The notes under the pieces: generated by a model
Told to the model about the DNA's origin: nothing
The model's database searches: none
The model's input: only the letters and a program-made list of their open reading frames with translations
Program-made: the position numbers and the translations under genes
Source of the DNA: an uncultured Eubacteriales bacterium
GTDB taxonomy: Bacteria; Bacillota; Clostridia; Oscillospirales; CAG-272
Length of the DNA: 5,015 nt
Assembly (NCBI GenBank): GCA_934477985.1
Contig: CAKSOR010000234.1
Location: 1-5,015, forward strand
Reading direction: 5' to 3'
Part shown: piece by piece, positions 1-4,437 of the stretch
How positions within the stretch are numbered: the stretch's first letter is position 1
Layout: the number at the start of each line of letters is the position of its first letter

Positions 1-16
1 TGTGTATAAGAGACAG
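1..16. other. Residual Tn5 mosaic-end (transposase library) adapter
   Basis: The first 16 bases, TGTGTATAAGAGACAG, are identical to the last 16 bases of the 19-bp hyperactive Tn5 mosaic end (AGATGTGTATAAGAGACAG) used in tagmentation sequencing libraries. The mosaic end is an engineered hybrid of the natural Tn5 inside and outside ends, so its presence at the very edge of a contig points to untrimmed adapter rather than to a resident transposon. Genomic sequence should be taken to start at about base 17. Confidence 0.93.
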
Positions 17-17
17 G

Positions 18-44
18 GCTCAGGCAGCTCTCAAGAACGCGTAA
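18..44 (+). CDS. Possible C-terminal tail of an upstream gene (partial)
   Basis: One frame reads Ala-Gln-Ala-Ala-Leu-Lys-Asn-Ala and then a TAA stop at 42-44. The residues resemble a typical helical protein C-terminus, and a terminator lies about 40 bases downstream, as expected after the last gene of a transcript. Only eight codons are visible and the preceding bases are adapter, so no family can be named and the reading frame could be chance. Confidence 0.3.
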   Translation, partial: AQAALKNA

Positions 45-62
45 GTCAAATTAAACTGATCT

Positions 63-80
63 GTTCATTCAAAAATGAAC
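63..80 (+). other. Small A+T-rich hairpin preceding the terminator
   Basis: GTTCATT at 63-69 pairs perfectly with AATGAAC at 74-80 around a 4-nt CAAA loop. It sits 2 bases before the G+C-rich terminator stem, giving two hairpins in tandem. It has no T-run of its own. It may protect the 3' end of the upstream transcript or be incidental. Confidence 0.45.
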
Positions 81-82
81 AT

Positions 83-114
83 CGCCCGGAGGTTTTCGCC
101 CCCGGGCGTTCTTT
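83..114 (+). terminator. Intrinsic terminator of the gene left of the window
   Basis: CGCCCGG at 83-89 pairs with CCGGGCG at 102-108. Two further G-C pairs (91-92 with 99-100) can form inside, past one A/C mismatch, closing a TTTTCG loop. The stem is followed by TTCTTT at 109-114. This is a standard Rho-independent terminator on the plus strand. The next start codon is only 7 bases after the T-tract, so the downstream gene has little room for its own promoter between them. Confidence 0.82.
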
Positions 115-121
115 ATAGATT

Positions 122-652
122 ATGATAGGACTGGAAAATAAAATACTGACCTCCGAAAGGCTCAGCTACAGACTGCTCGACGAGCGAGACAAGCTCCCGC
201 TAGCTTCCCTGCTCTCGGACGCGGAGGTGACACGACCTGCCGGTTTTCTTCCGGCGAAAAGCGCAGCGGAGTTCAACGATTTCTTCGCGACGCTCACGCA
301 GTACAACACCGGAATCGCCGTGCTGCTCGGTGAGACGCTGATCGGCTACATCCACGTCAACAAATACGTTTCGTCGCTCCCTGAACTCGTCGGAATGCCC
401 TGCGTAAGCACCGGATTCGTCATCGGAAAGGCTTTCCAGCGTAAAGGTTACGGCACTGAGACGCTGAACACGCTGACCGTCTACCTGCTCGACCGCTTTT
501 CCGCCTGCTTTGCCGACTGTTTTGACGACAATCCGGCGTCCGAAAAGCTCATAAGAAAATGCGGATACGAATATGTCGAGGACTACACGATGTTCTTCGA
601 CGGCATCGGCGAGACGAAGACCTGCAAGAGCTTTGTCCGCAAATCAAATTGA
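122..652 (+). CDS. GNAT family N-acetyltransferase (RimJ/RimL-like)
   Basis: This encodes a 176-residue single-domain acetyltransferase expected to move the acetyl group of acetyl-CoA onto an amine or protein N-terminus in the cytoplasm. The N-terminus (SERLSYRLLDERDKLPLASL, residues 11-30) is the usual opening of the RimJ/RimL-like branch. The acetyl-CoA motif A is QRKGYGTE at 106-113, preceded by the strand TGFVIGKAF. A typical C-terminal part follows, with NPAS at 137-140 and KCGY at 147-150. Length is normal for the family. No clear ribosome site precedes the ATG, which lies 7 bases after a terminator T-tract, but no better in-frame start is evident early in the gene. A deaminase gene follows after 15 bases, so the two are probably co-transcribed. 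The substrate cannot be read from sequence; antibiotic or metabolite acetylation are both possible. Confidence 0.9.
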   Translation: MIGLENKILTSERLSYRLLDERDKLPLASLLSDAEVTRPAGFLPAKSAAEFNDFFATLTQYNTGIAVLLGETLIGYIHVNKYVSSLPELVGMPCVSTGFVIGKAFQRKGYGTETLNTLTVYLLDRFSACFADCFDDNPASEKLIRKCGYEYVEDYTMFFDGIGETKTCKSFVRKSN

Positions 653-667
653 AAGCTGAGAGATCAC

Positions 668-1102
668 ATGGACATTTGGGAAAAACTATACAATAAAGCT
701 AAGGAACAATACCATCCGGAAGATGTATCGCCCTTCGTCTACGCGCATCATGTAGTCTGCGCGCTGGAGGCTGAAAACAGCGAGATCTTCACGGGCTTCT
801 GCATTGAAAGCTGCGGCGGAGTCATGAATCTCTGCGCCGAGCGGGTCGCCGCGCTGAATATGTACGTGAACAGCGGTCAGACAAAAATAAAGCGCCTGAT
901 CGCCTTCCGTGACAAAGCCCCCTATGGCGGCGGAAGCGGTATGCCCTGCGGTGCCTGCCGCGAATTTCTCTACCAACTGAACGAAGCAAACGAGGACATG
1001 GAGATTATGGTCGACTACGAAAGCAGAACGACCGTCACGCTGAAAGAGCTCATGCCGAACTGGTGGGGAAAAGAACGCTACGAAGCGGCAAGGTCAAACT
1101 GA
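668..1102 (+). CDS. Cytidine deaminase-like zinc hydrolase, possibly blasticidin-S-deaminase type
   Basis: This is a 144-residue cytidine/deoxycytidylate deaminase fold protein that would hydrolytically remove the amino group from a cytosine-type nucleoside. Zinc ligands are Cys56 of CAE (56-58) and Cys94 and Cys97 of PCGACREF (93-100); Glu58 is the proton shuttle. The FTG...E47 strand and the C-terminal LKELMPNWWG (125-134) also fit the family. The spacing from Glu47 to Cys56 is that of tetrameric cytidine deaminases. The Asn that normally binds ribose is replaced by Cys45, and the usual Phe that packs on the base by His27. From memory, the Bacillus blasticidin-S deaminase Bsr shares the His-His-Val stretch and also lacks that Asn. 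The start follows a weak GAGAG site (658-662) 5 bases upstream. It is probably co-transcribed with the preceding acetyltransferase. The fold is secure; the substrate is not. Confidence 0.9.
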   Translation: MDIWEKLYNKAKEQYHPEDVSPFVYAHHVVCALEAENSEIFTGFCIESCGGVMNLCAERVAALNMYVNSGQTKIKRLIAFRDKAPYGGGSGMPCGACREFLYQLNEANEDMEIMVDYESRTTVTLKELMPNWWGKERYEAARSN

Positions 1103-1135
1103 TTCCCAGCCAAACTATTCTGAAGAAACACTGAT

Positions 1136-1157
1136 TTAAGGCAATACCGCACAATTC
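1136..1157 (+). repeat. Left terminal inverted repeat of the MITE-like element
   Basis: These 22 bases match the reverse complement of 1352-1373 at 20 positions. The differences are C1142, where the other arm reads T, and A1151, where it reads G. Both changes still allow wobble pairing in one transcript orientation, so RNA from the element could form a nearly continuous terminal stem. Confidence 0.8.
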
Positions 1158-1197
1158 ACGGCTAACGCCTTAAGCACGCATCTGCTTGCGCCTTTTC

Positions 1198-1218
1198 ACC
1201 AGTTGCTACGCAACTGGT
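1198..1218. repeat. Internal hairpin A of the element
   Basis: ACCAGTTGC at 1198-1206 and GCAACTGGT at 1210-1218 form a perfect 9-bp stem around the loop TAC. The arms are identical to those of the hairpin at 1259-1279; only the 3-nt loop differs. Confidence 0.85.
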
Positions 1219-1258
1219 TCATACTTCACAAAAATTCTTGACAGGGGCGGTACCCTGC

Positions 1259-1279
1259 ACCAGTTGCGCTGCAACTGGT
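1259..1279. repeat. Internal hairpin B of the element, same stem as A
   Basis: ACCAGTTGC at 1259-1267 and GCAACTGGT at 1271-1279 form a perfect 9-bp stem around the loop GCT. It starts 61 bases after hairpin A, with a smaller CAGGG/CCCTG inverted repeat (1242-1246 and 1253-1257) just before it. Confidence 0.85.
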
Positions 1280-1312
1280 CGAATTCTTTGTATCGTCTGA
1301 CGAAACAATTCG
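1280..1312. repeat. Internal hairpin C, imperfect
   Basis: TTGT 1288-1291 pairs with ACAA 1305-1308, and TCGT 1293-1296 with ACGA 1300-1303, around a CTG loop. CGAA 1280-1283 can pair with TTCG 1309-1312, leaving a 4-nt bulge on the left arm. It fills the gap between hairpin B and hairpin D, so 1259-1333 is almost wholly paired. Confidence 0.6.
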
Positions 1313-1333
1313 ACGACTTGCTTCGCAAGTCGT
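1313..1333. repeat. Internal hairpin D of the element, covarying stem
   Basis: ACGACTTGC at 1313-1321 and GCAAGTCGT at 1325-1333 form a 9-bp stem around the loop TTC. Compared with hairpins A and B, the stem differs at two positions on the left arm and at the two matching positions on the right arm, so pairing is kept while sequence changes. Confidence 0.83.
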
Positions 1334-1351
1334 GCGCATCCTACGCGCTTA

Positions 1352-1373
1352 GAATTGCGCGGTATTACCTTAA
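1352..1373 (-). repeat. Right terminal inverted repeat of the MITE-like element
   Basis: This is the inverse of 1136-1157 with 20 of 22 matches. It is followed at once by a T7 run (1374-1380), so a plus-strand transcript folding through the element would end in a stem plus U-tract. Confidence 0.8.
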
Positions 1374-1376
1374 TTT

Positions 1377-1421
1377 TTTTGCGCTGAAAAGCCCATAAAT
1401 TCAAGCCTTTTCAGCGCAAAA
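1377..1421. other. 15-bp inverted repeat next to the element, without a terminator-type tail
   Basis: The 15 bases at 1377-1391 pair perfectly with 1407-1421, with a C1393-G1405 pair possible further in and an A+T-rich loop. On both strands the stem opens with T residues and closes with A residues, so neither transcript has a U-run after the hairpin, as an intrinsic terminator would need. A looser direct repeat of the loop region is visible (about 1387-1406 against 1418-1435). It lies in the convergent intergenic region; the role is unknown. Confidence 0.7.
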
Positions 1422-1442
1422 CCCATTTATTCAGCTTATTCC

Positions 1443-1492
1443 AAAAAATCTGCCTGATAACACGGTTAAAATCGTTTTATCAGGCAGTTTCT
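1443..1492. terminator. Bidirectional intrinsic terminator between convergent genes
   Basis: CTGCCTGATAA at 1450-1460 pairs perfectly with TTATCAGGCAG at 1477-1487. Three more pairs (1462-1464 with 1473-1475) extend it past one mismatch. On the minus strand the stem ends in a six-T run (complement of 1443-1448) and begins 5 bases after the acetyltransferase stop codon at 1493. On the plus strand it is followed by TTTCTTT, so it can also stop transcripts of the deaminase gene. Confidence 0.88.
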
Positions 1493-1972
1493 TTACAATT
1501 TCAGCACAGCGACGACCTCGTCATCGTCCATCTCGCCGTTCTCGGCAAATCCGAACGATTTGTAAAGCCTCTTCGCGTGCAGATTTTCCGGCTCATACGA
1601 CAGATAGCAGTACTCCGCTCTGCCGCACGGAAAGGTCCTTATGAAATCAAGCGCCAGTTCAATCGCCCTGCGCCCGTATCCCCTGCCCTGAAAGCGCTTG
1701 TCGATCATCAACCGCCAGAGCGAATAATTTCCTTTAGCGACCGCCGGAGCGCCATCATCACAGTCAGCGCTGTCGTATCCGATCATCAGGAATCCGACAG
1801 GTTCGCCGCCTTCATAGATGCCGAACGGAAACACCTTACCGCCCGCCGCGAGAGTCGTGTACGCCTCGACGATGCTCTCAGTATTCGTCGCGACAAAATC
1901 CTTCTGTGAATCATCTACCTCGAGCTTCAGAAGCTCCCAGACATTTTTTGAGTTTACCTTTTCAAGTTTCAT
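1493..1972 (-). CDS. GNAT family N-acetyltransferase (PaiA/BltD-like, polyamine type)
   Basis: This encodes a 159-residue acetyltransferase. The N-terminus (MKLEKVNSKNVWELLKLEV, with QKDFVATN at 23-30) and the central FGIYEGGEPVGFLMIGYD (50-67) are typical of the PaiA/BltD branch, which contains spermine and spermidine acetyltransferases. Acetyl-CoA motif A is QGRGYG at 95-100, and the C-terminal NLHAKRLYKSFGF (130-142) followed by a final GE...EVVAVLKL completes the domain. Transfer of acetyl to a polyamine or other small amine is therefore plausible, though substrate is inferred from family only. No ribosome site is visible before the ATG, yet the start matches where this family normally begins. 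The gene lies 52 bases after the ACT-domain gene, just behind that gene's terminator, and ends at its own strong terminator. Confidence 0.9.
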   Translation of the reverse strand: MKLEKVNSKNVWELLKLEVDDSQKDFVATNTESIVEAYTTLAAGGKVFPFGIYEGGEPVGFLMIGYDSADCDDGAPAVAKGNYSLWRLMIDKRFQGRGYGRRAIELALDFIRTFPCGRAEYCYLSYEPENLHAKRLYKSFGFAENGEMDDDEVVAVLKL

Positions 1973-1983
1973 ACTGTTCAGCG

Positions 1984-2016
1984 AAAAACACGCCCGGAAG
2001 CCTGTGACTTCCGGGC
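1984..2016 (-). terminator. Intrinsic terminator of the iorB-paaK-ACT operon
   Basis: On the minus strand GCCCGGAAG (2016-2008) pairs with CTTCCGGGC (2000-1992), a perfect 9-bp stem with a 7-nt loop. GTGTTTTT follows, complement of 1984-1991. The stem starts 8 bases after the ACT-gene stop codon at 2025. The downstream acetyltransferase starts 11 bases past the T-run, so it may depend on read-through. Confidence 0.85.
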
Positions 2017-2024
2017 TATTATTC

Positions 2025-2444
2025 TCAGTCTATGTCTCCCATGCCTTTGAAGCCGTTGTCGTGCAGCAGCTTCGCGCCGCCTTCCTCGTCTTCAACGCGG
2101 AGGACGACATATGCTTCGTTCTCGCACTTAGCGATGAACGCGTACATGTACTCGATCGTGATGTTGTTCTCAGCGAAGAGCTTGAGCACCTTCGCGAGCG
2201 AGCCCGGCTCGTCGTGGATGCTCGCGGTGAGCACGCTCGTGATCGAGACGGTCAGTCCGGCCTCTCTGAGCACGCGCTCAACCTCGATCGGATCGTCGAC
2301 GATGATGCGGAGGATGCCGAAATGAGTCGTGTCAGCGACGCAGAGCGCCCTGATGTTGATGTTGTTCTTCGCGATGATCTCGGTGATCTCGGCAAGCCTG
2401 CCCGGCTTGTTTTCTACAAAGATGGAAATTTGCTTGATTATCAT
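2025..2444 (-). CDS. Double ACT-domain amino-acid-binding protein
   Basis: This 139-residue protein consists of two ACT domains in tandem and nothing else. The first starts QISIFVENKPGRLAEI (5-20) and the second SVLTASIHDEPGSLAKV (70-86). Each carries the Pro-Gly turn before the first helix that marks ACT domains, followed by a NNINI or NNITI strand (27-31, 93-97). ACT domains bind amino acids at subunit interfaces. A free-standing pair next to iorB and paaK suggests sensing of an aromatic or branched amino acid tied to those enzymes, but no catalytic or DNA-binding part is present, so the partner is unknown. Translation starts from a strong AGGAGG site. The gene is 33 bases behind paaK and closes the operon before a terminator. 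Confidence 0.92.
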   Translation of the reverse strand: MIIKQISIFVENKPGRLAEITEIIAKNNINIRALCVADTTHFGILRIIVDDPIEVERVLREAGLTVSITSVLTASIHDEPGSLAKVLKLFAENNITIEYMYAFIAKCENEAYVVLRVEDEEGGAKLLHDNGFKGMGDID

Positions 2445-2451
2445 GTTCCTG

Positions 2452-2460
2452 CCTCCTTTT
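2452..2460 (-). promoter_or_regulatory. Strong ribosome binding site of the ACT-domain gene
   Basis: The minus strand reads AAAAGGAGG here, a complete AGGAGG core, with 7 bases to the ATG at 2444. It is the strongest ribosome site in the window and fixes the start. The ACT protein may thus be made in more copies than its operon partners. Confidence 0.85.
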
Positions 2461-2477
2461 ATTGAAACGGGGTTAAA

Positions 2478-3785
2478 TTAAACGAGTTTACGCTTGTCGA
2501 TGACGCGCTTTGCCTTGCCCTCGGAACGCTGGATGGTGTTCGGCTCGACGAATGTGATCTTCGCCGAGATGCCAAGAACCGACTGCATCGACGCGGTGAT
2601 CTTGGCTGCCATGTCCTCGAATCCGCGGACCTTATCCGAGAAGTTGTTCGGCGAGACCTCGACCTGAACCTCGAGCGTGTCGGTGTTGTTGACACGGTCG
2701 ACAATTATCATGTAGTGCGGGTCGACATTGCCGCAGGACAGAAGCACCGACTCGATCTGCGACGGGAAGACATTGACGCCGCGGATGATGAGCATATCGT
2801 CGCTTCTTCCGCAGGGCTTCGACATACGGACGAATGTGCGTCCGCACTCGCACTTCTCGTGCGTGATCGACGCGATGTCGTGTGTTCTGTATCGGATGAG
2901 CGGGAGAGCTTCCTTCGTGATGCAGGTGAAGACGATCTCGCCCTGAACTCCGTCCGGGAGCACTTCGCAGGTCACCGGGTCGATTATCTCAATGATGAAG
3001 TTGTCCTCGTTTACGTGGAGTCCGTTCTGGCACTCGCAGTCGAACGCGACGCCCGGTCCGGAGATCTCGGAGAGTCCGTAGATGTCGTAAGCCTTGATGT
3101 GAAGACGCTTTTCAATCTCCTTGCGCATCTCCTCGGTCCAGGGCTCAGCGCCGAAGATACCGGCTTTGAGGTTCAGAGTCGACGGGTCGACGCCCTGCGC
3201 ATTCATCGCGTCGGCGAGGTAGAGCGCGTAGGACGGTGTGCAGCAGAGGATCGACGAATGGAAATCCTGCAATATCGTTATCTGTCTTGCTGTATTTCCG
3301 GTCGAGGCGGGTATGACAGTCGCTCCCATCATCTCAGCTCCGTTGTGAAGTCCGAGACCTCCGGTAAAGAGTCCGTAGCCGTATGAGACATGAACGAAAT
3401 CATCCTTGGTCGCGCCAGCCGCGACGAGAGCTCTTGCCGCGCACTCAGACCAGATCTCAATGTCATGGTGAGTGTAGCCGACCACCGTCTGCTTGCCGGT
3501 GGTTCCGGACGACGCGTGAATTCGCTGGAGCTCAGACGGCGGGACGGCGAACATTCCATAAGGGTAGTTGTCGCGGAGATCCTGCTTGTAGGTGAACGGG
3601 AGCTTCTTTAAGTCACTGACCGATTGGATGTCCTCGGGCTTCACTCCGGCTTCGTCCATGCGCTTTCTGTACATCGGGACGTTCTTGTAGGCGTGATAGA
3701 CCGTGCGAGAGAGATTGTACGACTGGAGATGGAAGAGCTGCTGTCTGGGCGCGGTCTCGATCGCTTCGTTGAAGTATCTGCTCAT
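2478..3785 (-). CDS. paaK: Phenylacetate-CoA ligase (aryl-acid CoA ligase)
   Basis: This 435-residue AMP-forming ligase activates phenylacetate or a related aryl acid with ATP and joins it to coenzyme A in the cytoplasm. Family motifs appear in order: phosphate loop SSGTTGK (92-98), YGYGLFTGGLGLHNGAE (135-151), FGAEPW (211-216), YGLSE (236-240), RYRTHD (298-303), GRSDDMLIIRGVNVFP (326-341), and SEGKAKRVID (421-430) with the C-terminal catalytic lysine. Length is normal for PaaK. Four cysteines, CEC-type pairs at 250/252 and 312/314, could hold a metal ion; this is inference. The gene lies 45 bases after iorB, whose product makes or uses the same aryl-acetyl-CoA. The ribosome site nearest the ATG (AAGGAAAGGA, 3801-3810) is unusually far, at 15 bases. 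Substrate could be phenyl-, indole- or hydroxyphenyl-acetate. Confidence 0.95.
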   Translation of the reverse strand: MSRYFNEAIETAPRQQLFHLQSYNLSRTVYHAYKNVPMYRKRMDEAGVKPEDIQSVSDLKKLPFTYKQDLRDNYPYGMFAVPPSELQRIHASSGTTGKQTVVGYTHHDIEIWSECAARALVAAGATKDDFVHVSYGYGLFTGGLGLHNGAEMMGATVIPASTGNTARQITILQDFHSSILCCTPSYALYLADAMNAQGVDPSTLNLKAGIFGAEPWTEEMRKEIEKRLHIKAYDIYGLSEISGPGVAFDCECQNGLHVNEDNFIIEIIDPVTCEVLPDGVQGEIVFTCITKEALPLIRYRTHDIASITHEKCECGRTFVRMSKPCGRSDDMLIIRGVNVFPSQIESVLLSCGNVDPHYMIIVDRVNNTDTLEVQVEVSPNNFSDKVRGFEDMAAKITASMQSVLGISAKITFVEPNTIQRSEGKAKRVIDKRKLV

Positions 3786-3830
3786 TGGTTTGCTTTTGTT
3801 TCCTTTCCTTGATTTTTCCTTCTTTTTGGG
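3786..3830 (-). promoter_or_regulatory. Purine-rich iorB-paaK spacer with several ribosome-site-like boxes
   Basis: The minus strand of this 45-base spacer is nearly all A and G. It holds AAGAAGGA (around 3817-3824) and AAGGAAAGGA (3801-3810), the nearer ending 15 bases before the paaK ATG. The A-rich unstructured leader probably loads ribosomes despite the long spacing. No hairpin or promoter is visible, supporting co-transcription with iorB. Confidence 0.5.
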
Positions 3831-4400
3831 TTACGCGATATGCGCCGCTCCGAGGTCGAACGCCTTCAGGTTGAGCTCGAGGAACTTCTCGGGTACAGAC
3901 ATTCTGACCGCCTCGCGGAGGGTCTCGGTGTCAAAACCGAGCGCGTGTGACATGAGTCCGATCAGAGCGACGTTGACCGCCTTCTCGCTCCCGGCTTCAC
4001 GCGCGATCGCGAGTGCGTCGGCGGCGATGACCTTAGCGCCTGCCGCTCTCATCTTATCGGCGAGATTCTCTGGGTATTCAGCCGCGCCGGTGATTACCGG
4101 CATCGGGTTTATCTGCTGGGTGTTTGTGATGACTACTCCGCCCTTCCTGAGGTAGGGCAGCCATCTTGCAGCCTCGAGCAGCTCGAAGGACATTATTATG
4201 TCAGCCTCGCCGCGGCAGATCACCGGGGACGCGACCTTATCGCCGTATTTTACATATGTAACGACCGAGCCGCCGCGCTGACTCATTCCGTGAACCTCGG
4301 AGACCTTGACGTCGAAGCCCTTGAGGAGCACGGCGTTTCCGAGAATGCGGCTGGCGAGCAGCGAACCCTGTCCGCCGACGCCGACTATCATTATGTTCAT
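3831..4400 (-). CDS. iorB: Indolepyruvate ferredoxin oxidoreductase, beta subunit
   Basis: This 189-residue protein is the gamma-domain type subunit of a 2-oxoacid:ferredoxin oxidoreductase. With IorA it converts indole-, phenyl- or hydroxyphenyl-pyruvate to the aryl-acetyl-CoA, reducing ferredoxin, in the cytoplasm; the reaction can run in reverse. Seen here are the N-terminal GVGGQG (7-12), SEVHGMSQRGGSVVTYVKYG (34-53), a SFELLEAARWLPYL stretch (71-84), and NVALIGLMSHALGF (143-156). An ATG-open frame extends to 4508, but that would overlap the preceding gene by 71 bases with unrelated residues. The ATG at 4400 has a GAAAGGA site 8 bases upstream and starts exactly where the family does. The IorA partner, normally adjacent upstream, is not in this window. 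Confidence 0.93.
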   Translation of the reverse strand: MNIMIVGVGGQGSLLASRILGNAVLLKGFDVKVSEVHGMSQRGGSVVTYVKYGDKVASPVICRGEADIIMSFELLEAARWLPYLRKGGVVITNTQQINPMPVITGAAEYPENLADKMRAAGAKVIAADALAIAREAGSEKAVNVALIGLMSHALGFDTETLREAVRMSVPEKFLELNLKAFDLGAAHIA

Positions 4401-4408
4401 TGTATTTT

Positions 4409-4415
4409 TCCTTTC
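4409..4415 (-). promoter_or_regulatory. Ribosome binding site deciding the iorB start
   Basis: GAAAGGA on the minus strand lies 8 bases before the ATG at 4400. It selects this start over the longer frame beginning at 4508, which lies inside the amidohydrolase gene. Confidence 0.75.
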
Positions 4416-4437
4416 AGAAAAGTATGTTTGCTGAAAA

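Larger units (their letters stand above)
1136..1373. mobile_element. MITE-like palindromic non-autonomous element, 238 bp
   Basis: This intergenic block begins TTAAGGCAATACCGC and ends with the near-perfect inverse of the same sequence, ending CCTTAA. The terminal repeats are 22 nt and differ at 2 positions. Between them lie four hairpins (1198-1218, 1259-1279, 1280-1312 and 1313-1333), and the inner flanks (about 1170-1180 against 1340-1351) also partly pair. There is no credible gene inside. The design is that of a miniature inverted-repeat element moved by a transposase encoded elsewhere. The outer TTAA is itself a palindrome, so a TTAA target duplication cannot be told apart from the repeat; an ATTT at both edges (1134-1137 and 1373-1376) is an alternative, weak target duplication. 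Mobility is inferred and depends on finding other copies. Confidence 0.72.

Noticed and set aside
1238..1266. TTGACA resembling a -35 promoter box
   Set aside because: The bases 16-19 downstream (CAGTTG region) do not resemble a -10 box, and they are accounted for by a hairpin arm.
1186..1398. 70-codon plus-strand open frame in the intergenic region
   Set aside because: It runs through the palindromes of the mobile element and on into the 15-bp repeat, has no ribosome site, and resembles no family; its mirror frame on the minus strand exists for the same reason.
1103..1492. CRISPR array suggested by repeated palindromes
   Set aside because: There are only two identical stems, 61 bases apart, each inside an inverted-repeat element, with no regular repeat-spacer series.
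1818..2465. 215-codon plus-strand open frame
   Set aside because: It crosses antisense over the acetyltransferase, the terminator and the ACT gene, with no recognisable domain.
2715..3386. 223-codon plus-strand open frame
   Set aside because: It is antisense to paaK, which has a complete set of ligase motifs; its composition is an Arg/Asp/Val-rich shadow of the codon pattern.
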